Source: Nautilus pompilius (Eukaryota; Mollusca; Cephalopoda; Nautilida; Nautilidae). From it: 64,000 nt of DNA. The stretch covers positions 16,001 to 80,000 of the forward strand of contig JACATO010001662.1 of the NCBI GenBank assembly GCA_018389105.1. Direction: 5' to 3'. This document shows positions 9,645 to 21,420 of the stretch, in pieces; position 1 is the first letter of the stretch, and the number at the start of each line of letters is the position of its first letter. Position numbers and translations under genes: made by a program. The notes beneath the pieces were generated by a model. That model searched no databases and was not told the DNA's origin. It saw only the letters and a program-made list of their open reading frames with translations.

Positions 9645-12600
9645 AGGTTCCTTTGTGTAGATCACTGGCACTCCCACTCAACATTTACAAGGATCCTTGG
9701 CGTAAAACCAGTGCCTAAATCCAGCTCACCATTTTACAACTTTCCGGGATGGAAAAACACTGGTTCATTACTGCTCACCATTTTGCTTTGTTCCTCGGTG
9801 TAAAATCACTGCTTCACTCCAGCTGACCAATTTACAACATGCAATGGTGGAAAATCATTGGATTATTACTGCTCACCAGTTTACAATCTTCATTGGCGTC
9901 TCATTCCATCTCACCACTTTAGGGATTTCTTGGTGTAAAACCATTGGCTCATCCCAGTTCACCATTTTATTGGTTCCTTGGTGAAAATTTCTGGCTCCTT
10001 TCTCTGTTCAACATTTTCCAATGATTCTTTGCGTAAAATTACTGGCTCTTTCTCCAGCTGACCATTTTAAAAAAGGTTCCTTGGCGTAAAACCGCTGCCT
10101 CGCTCCAGGTTACCATTTTACTGGTTTCCTTGGTGTAAAATCAAAGCTCAATCCAGCTCAACATTTAACATCGCTCCAATGTGGAAAATCAGAGAGTAAT
10201 TCCTGCTGATCATTTTAGTCGGTTTCTTGGTGTAAAATCATTCGCTAACTCCAGCTCTCTACTCTACTGGGTTACTTTGCGTAAAATTACTCTCTCACTC
10301 CAGCTCTCCAATTTACAAGGTTTTGGGCGTAAAATCAATGGCCCACTGCAGCTCACCATTTTTTGGGGGATTCCTTGGTGAAAACCACTGGCTCTTTCCT
10401 GGTCACCATTTTCCAATGATTCTTTGCGTAAAATTACTGGCTCTCTCCAGATCACCATTTTAAAAAGGTTCCTTGGCGTAAAATCACTGACTTAATCCTG
10501 GTAACCATTTTATAGGGTTTCTTGGTGTAAAATTCCTGGCTGAATCCAGCTCAACACAATACAACGTTCCGAGTTGGAAAATCACTGGCTCACTCCAGTT
10601 CAGTTTTTAAATTGTTCCTTGGAGTAAAATCACTGGCTCTTTCCAGCTCAGTGGAAAATCAATGGTTCGTTCCTGCTCACTATTTTACGGGATTCCTTCG
10701 TGAAAAATCACTGGCACATTCATGCTCTCCATTTTATAGGGTTCCTTTTCGTAAAAACCCTGCCTCACTACACGTCACCATTTTGCTTTGATCCTTGGTG
10801 TAATATCACAGGATCACTCCTGCTCACTATTAAAATTAGTTTTTTGGTGAAAATCAATGGATCTATCCTGTTCACCATTTTCCATGGATGCTTTGCATAA
10901 AATCTCTGCTTCATTTCAGCTCACCATTATACATGGTTTCCTTGGTGAAAATCTCTGGCTCTTTTCTGTTTACCATTTTCCAAGAATTCTTTTCGTAAAA
11001 TCACTGCCTCAACTCCAGTTCTCCATTTTGCTTTGTTCCTTGTTGTAAAATCACAGGCTCACTCCAGCTCACAATTATAGGTGGTTCCTTGGTGAAAATC
11101 ACTGGCACTTTTCTGTTCACCATTTTTAAGGTTTCCTTTAGCGTAAAATCACTGCCTCACTGCAGCTTAACAGTATAATGGGTTTCTTCGTGAAAATACC
11201 TGGCACTTTCCTGTTCACCATTTTCCAAGTATTCTATGCGTTAAATTGCAGGCTCACACCAGCTCACCATTTTAAAAAGGTTTCTTGGCGTAAAATCACA
11301 TGCTCATTCAGCTCACGATATTACAGCGTTCCAATGTGGAAAATCACTGGCTCACTACAGCTCAGTTTTTAAACGGTTCCTTGATGTAAAATCATTTGCT
11401 CACTCCAGCTCTCTATTATACAGGGTTCCTTCGTATAAAATCACTGCGTCCCTCCAGCTCACCATTTTACAAGGTTCCTTGGCTTAAAATAATGGCCTCG
11501 CTCCGACTCGCCATTTTCCAAGGTTACTTTTCGTAAAATCACTGGCTTACACCAGGTCACCATTATATTTGGTTCCATGGTGAAAATATCGGGCTCTTTC
11601 CAGTTCACCATTTTCCAAGGTTTCCTTGCATAAAATTACTGGCTCACTCCAGCTCACCATTTTACAAGATTCATTGGCGTAAAATTACTGCCTCACTCGA
11701 GCTCACCATTTTATAGAGTTCCTTGGTGAAAACCACTGGCTCTTTCCTGGTCACCATTTTCCAATGATTCTTTGCGTAAAATTACTGACTCTATCCAGAT
11801 CACCATTTTAAAAGGTTCCTTGGCGTAAAATCACTGATTCACTCCTGGTAACCATTTTGCTTTGTTCCTTGGTGTAAAACCATTTGTTCATTCCAGTTCT
11901 CTATTACATAGGGTTCCTTCGCGTAAAATGCCTCCCTCACTCCAGCTCACCATTATACTTGGTTCCTTGGTGAAAATCTCTGGGTCTTTCCTGTTCACCA
12001 TTTACAATGTTCTTGACCTAAAATCACTGACCACTGCAGCTCACCATTTTATAGGGTTCCTTGGAGTTAAATCAATGGCTGAATTCAGCTCACTATTTTA
12101 CAATACCTCTAGGTGAAAAATCAATGGCACATTCCTGCTCACCATTTTGGTGGTTTTCTTGATAGAAAATCACTGGTTCACTCCAACTCTCCATATTACA
12201 GAGGTCCTTTGCATAAAATCACTGCCACACTGCAGCACAATACTGTAATTGGTTCCTTTGTGTAAAATCATTCGCTCCCTCCAGCTCTCCATTTTACATG
12301 ATATCTTAGTGCAAAATCAATGCCACCTTCCTGCTCACCATCTAACGGGTTTTATTGGTCTAAAAGTACTAGCTCATCCCTGCTCACCATTTTAGAATGT
12401 TCCTTCGGGTAAAACCACTGTCTCTCTATTTTACATGGTTCCTTTACCATTTTACACGGTTCCTTGGTATAAAACCACTGTCTCACTTCAGCTCACCATT
12501 TTACAACGTTCCAAGGTGGAAAATCACTGGCTGATTCCTGCTCACCATGTTACGGGTTTTATTGGTCTAAAAGTACTAGCTGATTCCTGCTCACCATGTT

Positions 12601-12830
12601 ACGGGTTTCCTTGGTGTAAAATCTACTGGCTCAGTGCTGCTCAGCATTTTAGAGGGTTCTTTGGTTTAAAAATCACTGGCTTATTCCAGCTTACATTCTA
12701 CAACATTCCAATGTGGAAAACCACTGGCTCATTCCTGCTCACCATTTTATTTGATTCCTTGATGTAAAATCATTGGCTCATTCCAGCTCATCATTTTAGA
12801 GGGTTCTTTGGTGTCAAATCACTGGAAGCA
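9645..12830. repeat. diverged ~49-50 bp minisatellite array, ~64 copies
   Basis: About 3.2 kb of head-to-tail units whose core reads, in pieces, CCATTTTACAAGGTTCCTTGG, TGTAAAATCACTGGC and TCACTCCAGCTCA. Spacing between successive CCATTTT blocks is 49-50 bp, which is not a multiple of three, so the plus-strand frames inside it (for example 12435-12767) are by-products. Several unit types alternate: a TGTAAAATCACTGGCTCACTCC form, a GTGAAAATCTCTGGCTCTTTCC form with CCATTTTCCA, and an AATGTGGAAAATC form. A run of three units at about 10,362-10,512 recurs almost identically at about 11,712-11,861 and more loosely at about 9,965-10,110, showing higher-order duplication. Copies differ by perhaps 10-25 %, so the array is old. 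Confidence 0.93.
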
Positions 12831-15394
12831 CTTTGCAGCTCTGTATGGTACCGTATCTACAAAAGTCAAATACCTTTGAGACGGTTTCCATTATACCAGT
12901 GATCGCTATGTTTGAGATGTTTTATGAGGCCTTTTTAATGACAAATCGGTTAATGTGCGAAAATATGAGCCCCATTTTCTTTAAATTGGATTGTTTTAGG
13001 GTTACAGTAGTTTGTGTGTTCTATAAACTGGGATTACACTATCTGACAAAAAAAAAACGTCTAAAAATTGTGGTCCGATTTTTATATAAAGCCGGGTGTT
13101 CTTATCTAACCTTAAGGGAGTTTTCCGAATATTGAATATATTGAAGGATTCCGTTGGAATTGGCGCTAAACGACGCTTGGCTTGATGAAAAGTCATGTGT
13201 ACTTCATTTTTAATCATCAGCGGTAAAAACTAAAAGATTATTTTTTGGCGGTATATGGATAATACAAAGTATGTTAAACAGTAAATGCCATGTAAATAAT
13301 ACGTTTGTTTCTTAATGCAGTCATTGAAGGTGCCGTTAATACGTTTTTTGTGTCTGGTGCGTGGAATATCCTCTAAAGCATATGCTCTTCTCTCAAAGTA
13401 GAGGGGTATACTAAGCTGCCAAGTGACGACTCGTTACCAGCTAGGCGAGACGTCAAGTTGACACCTGTCAGTAACTCAGTCTCTAAACAGGTAACTTGCG
13501 TGGAAAGGAATGACCAGGATTTCTCTGAAATAGCGCTACCACTAAGGAATATTCCTGCACATCTGTCACTGTCATAAAACAAGCCACCTACTCTAATATA
13601 TGCAATTTCTGAAAGAAGCGCCTCGATAGTTTAATATTTAATCTCCTGAATCTTAAAATATTTCTGGGATTGAATTGAAAAAATGCTAAGCATCATTTGC
13701 GTACAATCCACTAATCTCCCAGCATCATTTCAATACCACAAACAAAATCGCTCACGGCTCGTGAAAAAGGAGACCCAGAAATCACATGCATATTAGCAGT
13801 AGCATTCTGTTTCTTTTCAAACGTATCTGTAACCACCATCAGATGCTGAAAGACCAAATCTCTCTCTCTCTCCAGGAAAGCTAGCAGCAGCTTCAGATAT
13901 ACATTAGTGCGGTATCTCTGAATCGTAGGACTTAACACACGAGCAATCTATCACTGCGAGTTAACGTGGAAACACAGCATGCAGGCGCAAATAGCGTGTT
14001 CACGCCCTTTAATCAAATCTGTATTCTTTGGGATCGACAAGAACGCATACACATGTCGGGGTCTCAGCCGCCTTGCGGAAGATGCGCTGACCATAAACAG
14101 GAATTGTTGCTAGATCCATCGCAGACGTAAACTGCAGCATTTTTGTTGTTGTTTTTTTTTTTTTTTTTTTTTCTTTTTTCCGGTTGTATAAAGGTCTTCA
14201 GCTAACTCCCTAAGGCACTGGTTGGAGTGTTTATTCCGAAAGCTAAAGGTCGGAAGATGGGGCGTGGTTTTCTGCTTCTGGACGCAGGACAGTGAAGCGA
14301 GTCAGAGAGCGCTCATTATCAGCGCCTAATGAACAGGTAGAGTATGGCCGGACGCAGCGAAGGTGGCGCTAGGCAGGCCGTGAAAACCACCTGGAAGTAT
14401 GTCCGCCTGGTACACACACTCCTCCACTTTACGATTTCATGTTCACCGCGGTCCTTTGTTCGCCACCATATGTCCATTGAGAAGGCTTATTTTATTCTGC
14501 TTATTGATGTCCGACACTGATCGATATTAATATTCTCATAACAGTCGGCTCTATTTTCAGGTGAGCACGAGCAGATCTTTTCTAAACCTCACTGTTTCCA
14601 GCCTTATATTATTCACATTGTGGCGCACTTGTAACTTTGAATTATTCAGCAGCCGTTCTCGAATTGTCTTCATTATACCGTATCGCCATTTCCACAAGTA
14701 ATTTTCTTATGATCAATGGACCAAACACTCGGGTATACTAATTTTGTCTTTCTTTTCTCACCCTTCGGATACTCCACGCGATGTCTTAAGAGACGAATGT
14801 CAATGTATTAAGTTATTAGCAATTATATATATATATTTTTTTTATTATACACTACACAGAAGAAATATTACATCTGCCAAGCAACAAAGAACCAAGACAT
14901 GGTCTGCACTATACCCTGCCACCAGCTTGATCTCTTTTGTGGCCCCAACACACGAAAACCGTTTGAACGCATATTTAAAAAGTCACCTACTAAGATTTTC
15001 ACATTTGTAAACTTAGGACGATATTTGCACACAAAAAGTTAGCCCGATACAAATAGAGGGAAATTTTAAAAAAAAAAAAAAAAATAAAATAATAATTAGT
15101 TTGGAAATATAATGCGTCTATATTTTCAACGTGTTTAGAAGAACAACTGAAGATTATCACCCTGACGATGACGTCAAAGGAAGATCTCTGACGCGTAGTT
15201 TTAATAGTTAGTTGTATTACTGCTGATCACCCGGCAAGGGAACCACAAACTAAGTGTGTACATTATATTGCTCTCTTGTTTTATTCCTAATATTAACCAC
15301 TGCCGATCTCCTAAGTTATTTTTGGTTACGTACGACCCAGAATTTGAAAATAAAGTGTAGATAGCAGGAAAAAAATTAAATTCTTTGATGAAAA
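12831..15394. other. non-coding AT-rich stretch
   Basis: No gene recognised. A 100-codon plus frame at 12833-13135 is AT-rich and has no domain. There is a poly-T run at 14,149-14,173, a poly-A run at 15,068-15,085, and a perfect CRE (TGACGTCA) at 15169-15176. A TTTTCAG/GTGAGC donor-like site lies near 14,558 without a clear exon in front of it. Confidence 0.4.
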
Positions 15395-15482
15395 ATTAGC
15401 GTGAAGGACAACATAAAACTAACATGAAAAAAGGGTAAAATTAACACGAAAAGATGTAAAGTTGTCATGAAATCACAAAAAA
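15395..15482. repeat. short degenerate tandem repeat, ~22 bp, 4 units
   Basis: Four successive units share the pattern [AG]TT/ACTA-[GA]C-[GA]TGAA-...-TAAA: ATTAGCGTGAAGGACAACAT, ACTAACATGAAAAAAGGG, ATTAACACGAAAAGATG and GTTGTCATGAAATCAC. They are diverged but clearly in register. Confidence 0.5.
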
Positions 15483-16509
15483 TGCATTTAAATATAAAGA
15501 ATACATTAATACAGAAAACTCAAACCACAAACAAGAATAATATTGTAATAAATAATCTCCAAATTAAAATAAAACAATAAGCAAACAGAAGAAACCAATA
15601 GTGGCAACAGTTACATATAAAGATTAAAATATTATGGAATGATTTTACAAAATTGCATAATATATTTTAATTATTGTATTTATTTTTGTTTTGAGTGGAG
15701 GTCGAGTCGAATAAATATTTTGTTTCTTCAGCTCCAACATCAGTCAAAGCTTCAGACAGCTCAGTTCTACACAGTCCTAAAATGGTAATCTATTATCGAC
15801 ATGGGTGATTTTCAATTTAATGCCTTTTCAGAAAGTTCAGAGATTGGAATATCGTTTTATTTGCTTCCATTTAAATCGATATGATCAGATGCTGATTATT
15901 TTTCTCGCTCCCTTTCTCCATTACTATCGAATAACAAATCTTTTTTTTTTTTTAAGGAAAAGCGAAAGTCCACGTTTACTTTCCGATGTTATACGATATC
16001 TTTCTGTTTTTCAAGCTTTTTCAACTTTATTGGTAAACTCTTACATTTCTGCTCGCGGAAAAGTTACTTTAAAATAGAGTTCTAATTTTATTAGACTTAT
16101 TTTGAGTAATTTTGTAATCTATTTAAAATATTTCGAATCCTGCTTAACGGGCTTCATCGTTTATATTTAATGCTATGTAGTTTAAAAGGCAGGAAACAGA
16201 ATAAAACCTGTATTATGTGTTGTTGTTTTTTTTACTCCTTTATGTTAACCGGATTAAAAGAAATTAAATATATCCTGAATAAACACAATAGGTTTTCTTC
16301 ACCAGCCAGTAAAACGGCCTAGTATAATATATATTTATAAAGAAGTCAGGCATAATGAGGAAAATAATTTAGAAATTAAAATATCATTGTTTTCTAAAGT
16401 TTTCGCTAAGGAAACATTAAAGGTGACTTTTAATTTTTTGTAGTATTGTAATGAATATGGTGAGTCGGATGTAACAAACACAGAAACAGGGTAAGAGAGT
16501 AGGGATTCA
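15483..16509. other. non-coding AT-rich stretch
   Basis: Strongly AT-rich. A 90-codon frame at 15805-16077 has no recognisable features. Nothing else seen. Confidence 0.4.
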
Positions 16510-17015
16510 TTGCCATTTGCCACTACAAGCCATCATCTGCCACTGATGAAGCTCGGGATCAAACGACCTGCTTTCTAATTGATGTCTGTGATGTGGTCCT
16601 ATCTGCTGCCACGTCTCAGACTAATTCTGTGATGGTGTATGGTAGTGTCTCGAGCGCAGATGTCAACAGAAAATGTCTCAGAAATGCTCAATAGGGTTGA
16701 AATCCTCAAACATAGAAGGATTTCTCAGCAACCACAAAAGCATCCTCTGGTCTGGTGGTATCATCGGTGAAGGTGATATGGGGATCGCGCCTATGGAATA
16801 ATGGCGATTGGCTTGAGCTCGTTGATCTTGTAGGCCTAATCTGTTCTTCCGTCAACCGTGTACAGCAGTGTTTCCAAAGTTCCATTATCTCGGTCCAAAC
16901 CATTATGGACCCGGCTCCACCTGTCATCGTGTGTCACGTTGCATTCCGGGATAAGCTCACACCACGTCGTCGTCATACTCAAGTTCATCCAGGTTGCAAA
17001 CTGCATTCATCATCC
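16510..17015 (-). pseudogene. decayed Tc1/mariner-type transposase (C-terminal half)
   Basis: Read on the minus strand across frames, the order of Tc1-like transposase landmarks is preserved: V-stop-RRRG (family V-W-RRRGE), GGAGSIMVW (family GGGSIMVWGGI), TLLYTVDGRTD-AYKINELKP (family L..IDGNLTAQRYIDEILRP), FTDDTTRPEDAFVV (family F..DDNARPHRA, carrying the second catalytic D) and FEDFNPIEHF-stop-D (family SPDLNPIEHLWD, carrying the last catalytic residue). At least three frameshifts and about seven stops break it, so it is dead. Several stops are TGA where the family has CGA (Arg) or TGG (Trp). The N-terminal DNA-binding part and the terminal inverted repeats were not found. The 3' end near 16,510 is approximate. 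Confidence 0.75.
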
Positions 17016-17780
17016 CATTTAAAATAGTCACCATATGAACGAACAAACGGGTAGGATGCGTAATACGTTTTGAAAATATACTTAGGTCTGTGGAAGTTAA
17101 TGTAAATACTTTGAAAACTAAATGATAAATTTCACAGTAAGGAATATCAACAGCCGTGACGTCACTGATCCCAACTGTGTACAGCCATGGCCAAACGTTT
17201 TTGCATCAACCCAGAAATGACAATAAGAAAATGTCTTATGATCACGCCCATAGCTTGATACCCTACCCCCAAGATCATCTCTAGGTAGGTTACGTTTCGT
17301 GCCATGATTCAAAAGCGTATAAATTCTTTTCGGAAATCACGTGTCTGCGTGTTAGATTTCAAGTTGTCGCATTTCACAGCTTTGGATCATTTCTCCATTA
17401 AGTACGTGGAAAACTACTAATCTTTATGCGCTTTGGTACGTTAAGGGGACATTACTCTGCTAGTTAAACCTAAGAACAAAAATATAGAAAATCCTATGGG
17501 GATACAAAACGTTTGGTCTGTAGTCACAATAAATCAACCTCGTGGAGCACCTGTTAAAACAGTAATGCGGTAGTATACTCACAGCTTCAAAGGTCTGCCA
17601 AACAGATGTGTAAGATAACGCAATTTTTACACGGAAGTTCGCGTTTATTTGAAAATATTTCATATTATTTCTATAACTATTTTAAGCTAAATAAATAAAA
17701 AAACCGGCGGTCCATTGTCTCGTGGGGTGATATACATCTCCAAGGAGCAGTAAGACAAATGCTCTCTTTTAGTCTTCTAA
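17016..17780. other. non-coding stretch
   Basis: Contains a perfect CRE at 17157-17164. No coding evidence. The minus-strand frames here have no domain. Confidence 0.4.
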
Positions 17781-18140
17781 TCTGAAAGTATAAATGCAGC
17801 GATAACAGCCAGCCACCCGTTTGTTGCAATTTTCTCTACTGGCTTTAAACAAACGTAGGCGTAATTAGGCACTAAACATCCGCTCAGTTCGTTAATGATG
17901 ATCGAAGGAAATTAGCAGCAAAAGTTCAGAGGTAATTAAAATTCAGAAGCTGAGAGAAAATTGCGGAGAACAGCGTCATTAATACGCCAACATCAAACAG
18001 GCGTTTGGCGCTGTGTACCGCAAGGAAGGCTTCTGAGACCGGCTTTGTTTTAATTTATCTAAATGCTTTTGGGGGTGTCAGACTGAAGTCTTCGTATTAG
18101 CGAGTGTCCTGGGAAAGGCTGTGAAATAGTGTCCGCCAGC
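17781..18140. promoter_or_regulatory. candidate conserved regulatory block
   Basis: Balanced composition, no repeats and no open frames, but several homeodomain-type sites (TAATTA near 17,862 and 17,933, ATTAAT near 17,979, TTAATGATG near 17,893) and a Fox/Sox-type AAACAAACG. This texture is typical of deeply conserved enhancers near developmental genes. Conservation itself cannot be tested here. Confidence 0.3.
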
Positions 18141-19617
18141 CGCCATCAACTCATAATTTCGGGGGAAACGTTAATGAATCGTTCAATTATGGACTAAACT
18201 ATGAGGAAAGGAAAGAAAGGGGTTCATATTTTGGTATAGATATTGGGTATGTAAGTATACAAAATCATCTATTGATTAGCTGTGCATGAGATAGCGCGAA
18301 ATAAAAACATTTAAATATGCGGTATTTTCTGTTAAACAAACAATTAATCAATAAAATGTGAATAATAAATACCCTTATTTACATTAGCATACGGATGTTT
18401 GAAAATCAATTCAGTGTTTTAAAAGAGTTTATTTCAAGCTTTTGACAAAACGATTTTCATAAAAATATATCCTCTTTTATGCCAGTTGGATTATTTCACA
18501 GCTGAGCCCTGCCCCTGTTTATACCTGGAGAGTTTGTTTTTTAAATAACAAGAACATTGTTAAAACTACTCAGTTTCCTCGCGCGATTACATTGTTTCTG
18601 TACTATTTTACTCGAGTTTGAGTCTTTTTGTCTGACTCACCGATTTACCTTTTTTTCTTACATCATGAAGCAACCATTCAGATATGATGTATATTGATGG
18701 TCACACTCACTAACCGCTGATAGCTTCTTGAGGTCACGAACTCACAGGAACAAGATGGACACGAATGGGTGGTACTCCCTATTTGTAAGGCAAAGAAAAG
18801 ATGATTAAATAGGAGGACAATTTTAACTATTAGTTACTTGTATCTACAAAACAAAGTCACACTTTATTCGTTTTCGACATTCGGATCCCTTTAGAGCTTG
18901 TGTGAGTAAGTTAAAGTAGTAATGGTGTATTGATTGAGACAGTAAGGGGCCGACGAGTTATTATTTAAACGGTTTTCAAACTGTGGCCGTGTTCAAGATG
19001 ACGGGGACTGGTGACTTGCACTCTGTGAAATATCAGAACTGTCGGTAACCGTAGTAGATAAGGGATAATGGGAACTAGTTTAAACGTCATACTAAGGACT
19101 TGTAACCAAATAAACCAAACGGAACATCTGTTAAACGGTAGGATAAATTTAGATAATGCAAGTTTCGCCAAGCGGGTCGTGACATAAACCGAAATCGGAG
19201 CTAGCTAACAAAAGACTAAACAGACTGTCAATCGACTTCTGGAGATACCTGCCTATTTCCTTTGTGGTCGCGTCGCCATCCAAACCAGCAGCCACCGAGA
19301 GGAGCGCCAAGGAACAGCCTAAATGTGCGAAAGTACCTGTCAAGAAACGTGAGAACTGGTGCTGCCATCCGGAACGGCAGATGTCGTAAAATGACACTCG
19401 GCTGAATTGTTCGCCGATGATTAATATGTCATAATGTGCCAAACCCTCTCCTGCTCCTCAGGTGGGCGTTTATCCATTGATTTCCATCCTTTTCGACAGG
19501 TTTCTTTCTTAGCCTTGCTGCGATTTCAAATTTGATCTTCTTGTGGTCGTAAAGACGTCAGTCGCGAGGGAGGTTCGAAGTCAGTTTTACAATGAAGTGA
19601 GATGTCTTAAACGTTAC
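18141..19617. other. non-coding stretch
   Basis: AT-rich from 18,200 to 18,960. Then a mixed part (18,965-19,440) holds two overlapping minus frames of 68 and 97 codons without recognisable motifs. Nothing else seen. Confidence 0.4.
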
Positions 19618-19685
19618 CAGTTTGGCCAGCCAATGACGCAAATCTAGAGCCGCCATCACTGCGCATTTACGCATCAATAAGTTAC
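19618..19685 (-). CDS. weak candidate exon, product unknown
   Basis: On the minus strand a long pyrimidine tract (CTCCCATTTTTCTTTTGTTCAG) precedes a frame, open for 41 codons, that contains NLLMRKCAVMAALDLRHWL. A possible donor CTG/GTAACG would end a 68-nt exon (phase 1 in, phase 0 out). Without splicing the frame reaches TGA at 19558-19560. The acceptor is the strongest part of the case. No family is recognised. Confidence 0.25.
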
Positions 19686-19784
19686 CTGAACAAAAGAAAA
19701 ATGGGAGAGAAACAAATTACAACAAATAGTTTCATCAAAAGTTGTTTTCCACCTATCTAAAATATAATTTTACATGGGAAAAAT

Positions 19785-19990
19785 CGTGGTCCAACCGTTA
19801 GTCTGTTAACGCCGAGAGCTCGAGTTAGAACCCCGGTCCGAACCGGCAGGTATCTTCCTGTCAGGGTGTCTTCCGGGTCCTTTATTTGAAACCTTGATCA
19901 GACCCCACGCACAAGTTGGCTTTCCTGTCTTGTCGCGGCTGTAGACAGTCTGGAAGAGCCGCAGAGACCGGCTCGTGTTGAAGATTACGT
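19785..19990 (+). mobile_element. possible tRNA-derived SINE
   Basis: The segment GTTAGTCTGTTAACGC, about 20 bp later GAGTTAGAACCCCGG, resembles a tRNA gene's A-box and B-box (B-box consensus GGTTCGANTCC), but with several mismatches and no cloverleaf. A non-tRNA body follows (TCTTCCTGTCAGGGTGTC...). SINEs of this build are common in molluscs. The ends are guesses and no second copy was seen in the window. Confidence 0.3.
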
Positions 19991-20116
19991 TAGGGTGTAA
20001 TTGGGAAAGTTAGGTAGAAAACAGATCTTTGACCCGAATGAGAAGGAAGCGGTTACACGCGAAGACTATTATTAACAAGGAGACGAAATGTGATGGTTGC
20101 GCAGGCTGTATTTTAT

Positions 20117-20160
20117 TGTGTGTGTGTGTGTGTGTGTGGTGTGTGTGTGTGTGTGTGTGC
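20117..20160. repeat. (TG)n microsatellite
   Basis: TG run interrupted once by GG. Confidence 0.95.
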
Positions 20161-21099
20161 CAAGAGAAAATTCGCAGAGTTTGAATTAAAAAGGTCGTCG
20201 CATTACTTCCTGCACCGTTGTATTGCGGAGACGTTGTCTACTGACGTCTTACTGTGACGTAGCCTAACATTGTACAACGTTGTAATTCAGATTTGTACAG
20301 AACGAACAGTTATGAATGACTCCCCCTTAAACATCGGACTCAATTCGTTACCATTTTAATAATTAACCAGTTCTGCTTTTGTTCCAGATGTTCTCCGAAG
20401 ATTTCATTAAGAACGTATACTGCTAAATTGCAATTGATTCTACCGGAACTTGAATGCGGGAGTGAATGGTTTTAGATGATCTCACTATCACCAAGAAACG
20501 GACACAACAGTTGCGTTAACCTGAAGAGAAAACTGCGCAAAGGCGATGGGCACATAACTGAACTAAGACGGAAGCGTTTCAAACGAGGGAATACAAATCT
20601 TGCTTGAAAATAGCCAGACTGCATAATAAATAGATAAATTAGCGTTTAAACGACTCTTGAGTCAATAATTGTCAGCTGGGGAGGCGGTCAAAAAGTGCAC
20701 TAGCAGCCGAATGTAAGAGAATATCTAGATGTTTTTGGTTTAAAGAGAAACTTAGAGTGATGCATAACAACCAGAGGTAAGAGACTTCATCCTTAAGCCA
20801 TCTGTAGCCATTCAGTGCTGTTCTAAGATCGACCGGATCAATGTTTCTGTTGTATGAGACAATAACGGAACTGAATTTTTGTTGAAGTCTATAAGATCAC
20901 TGCGAATGACAATTCGCCAGCTCTGCGACGTATTAGATTCGTGCGCTCCACTGCCAGCCATCTCAATTCCTTCATGTGGTTAGCAGGTCTTACTCCGGAT
21001 GTTTGCCTATTATTATTACTACTATTATTAAGCAGTCTTTGTTTAAAACTTAAACACTTTCTCTGGTGTCTTTAGAAAAAGTTCTCAACTTTTCCGATC
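20161..21099. other. non-coding stretch
   Basis: No secure gene. A textbook acceptor (TTCTGCTTTTGTTCCAG) ends at 20,388 and is followed by only 12 open codons (MFSEDFIKNVYC, then stop). At 20,674-20,776 a plus frame of about 34 open codons runs into a CAGAG/GTAAGAG donor, but with a weak acceptor. Both are recorded as possibilities only. A short ATT-rich run lies near 21,008-21,027. Confidence 0.35.
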
Positions 21100-21420
21100 A
21101 AAGCGATTGCAGGCTGTTCACGAACCGGGTCACGTGACAAAGACGGAGAGAAAAGGATACACTAAACCGACATTCAAACACAGCCTTCCACCTTCACATC
21201 GTGGTGATCGAGAAACTCGAAGAAGTTCCAAGTTCTCCGCTTTTCACAGAGCTCGCCGACCGATTCAAAGAAATAAGTGCTTCTTTGTCGCTTTTGAAAG
21301 CTTTCCGCCGAGCCGACGGGTTTTTTGCAGCCGAACCTACGTAAACATGGCCACCGACGGACTTGAGCTGAATGTATCTCGGCATTCGCCCCCTTGCTGT
21401 TTCATCTGACCAAAGTCTCA
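21100..21420. promoter_or_regulatory. CpG-rich block with E-box, possible promoter
   Basis: A locally CpG-rich stretch beginning with the palindrome GTCACGTGAC (21129-21138), the full USF/TFE-type E-box, and followed by stop-poor sequence on both strands (100 codons plus, 75 codons minus, mutually overlapping). Neither frame shows a domain. A promoter or 5' UTR island seems likelier than coding. Confidence 0.3.

Noticed and set aside
12435-12767. 110-codon frame with a repeating pattern inside the 49-bp array
   Set aside because: The unit length is not a multiple of three and successive units are read in different frames. Openness comes from low stop content of the unit.
9645-12830. CRISPR array
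   Set aside because: Whole units, not just short repeats, are similar, there are no unique spacers, no cas genes, and the DNA is eukaryotic.
20389-20430. Terminal exon after the excellent acceptor at 20,388
   Set aside because: Only 12 codons to the stop, and no polyadenylation signal at a fitting distance. The nearest AATAAA is about 200 bp on.
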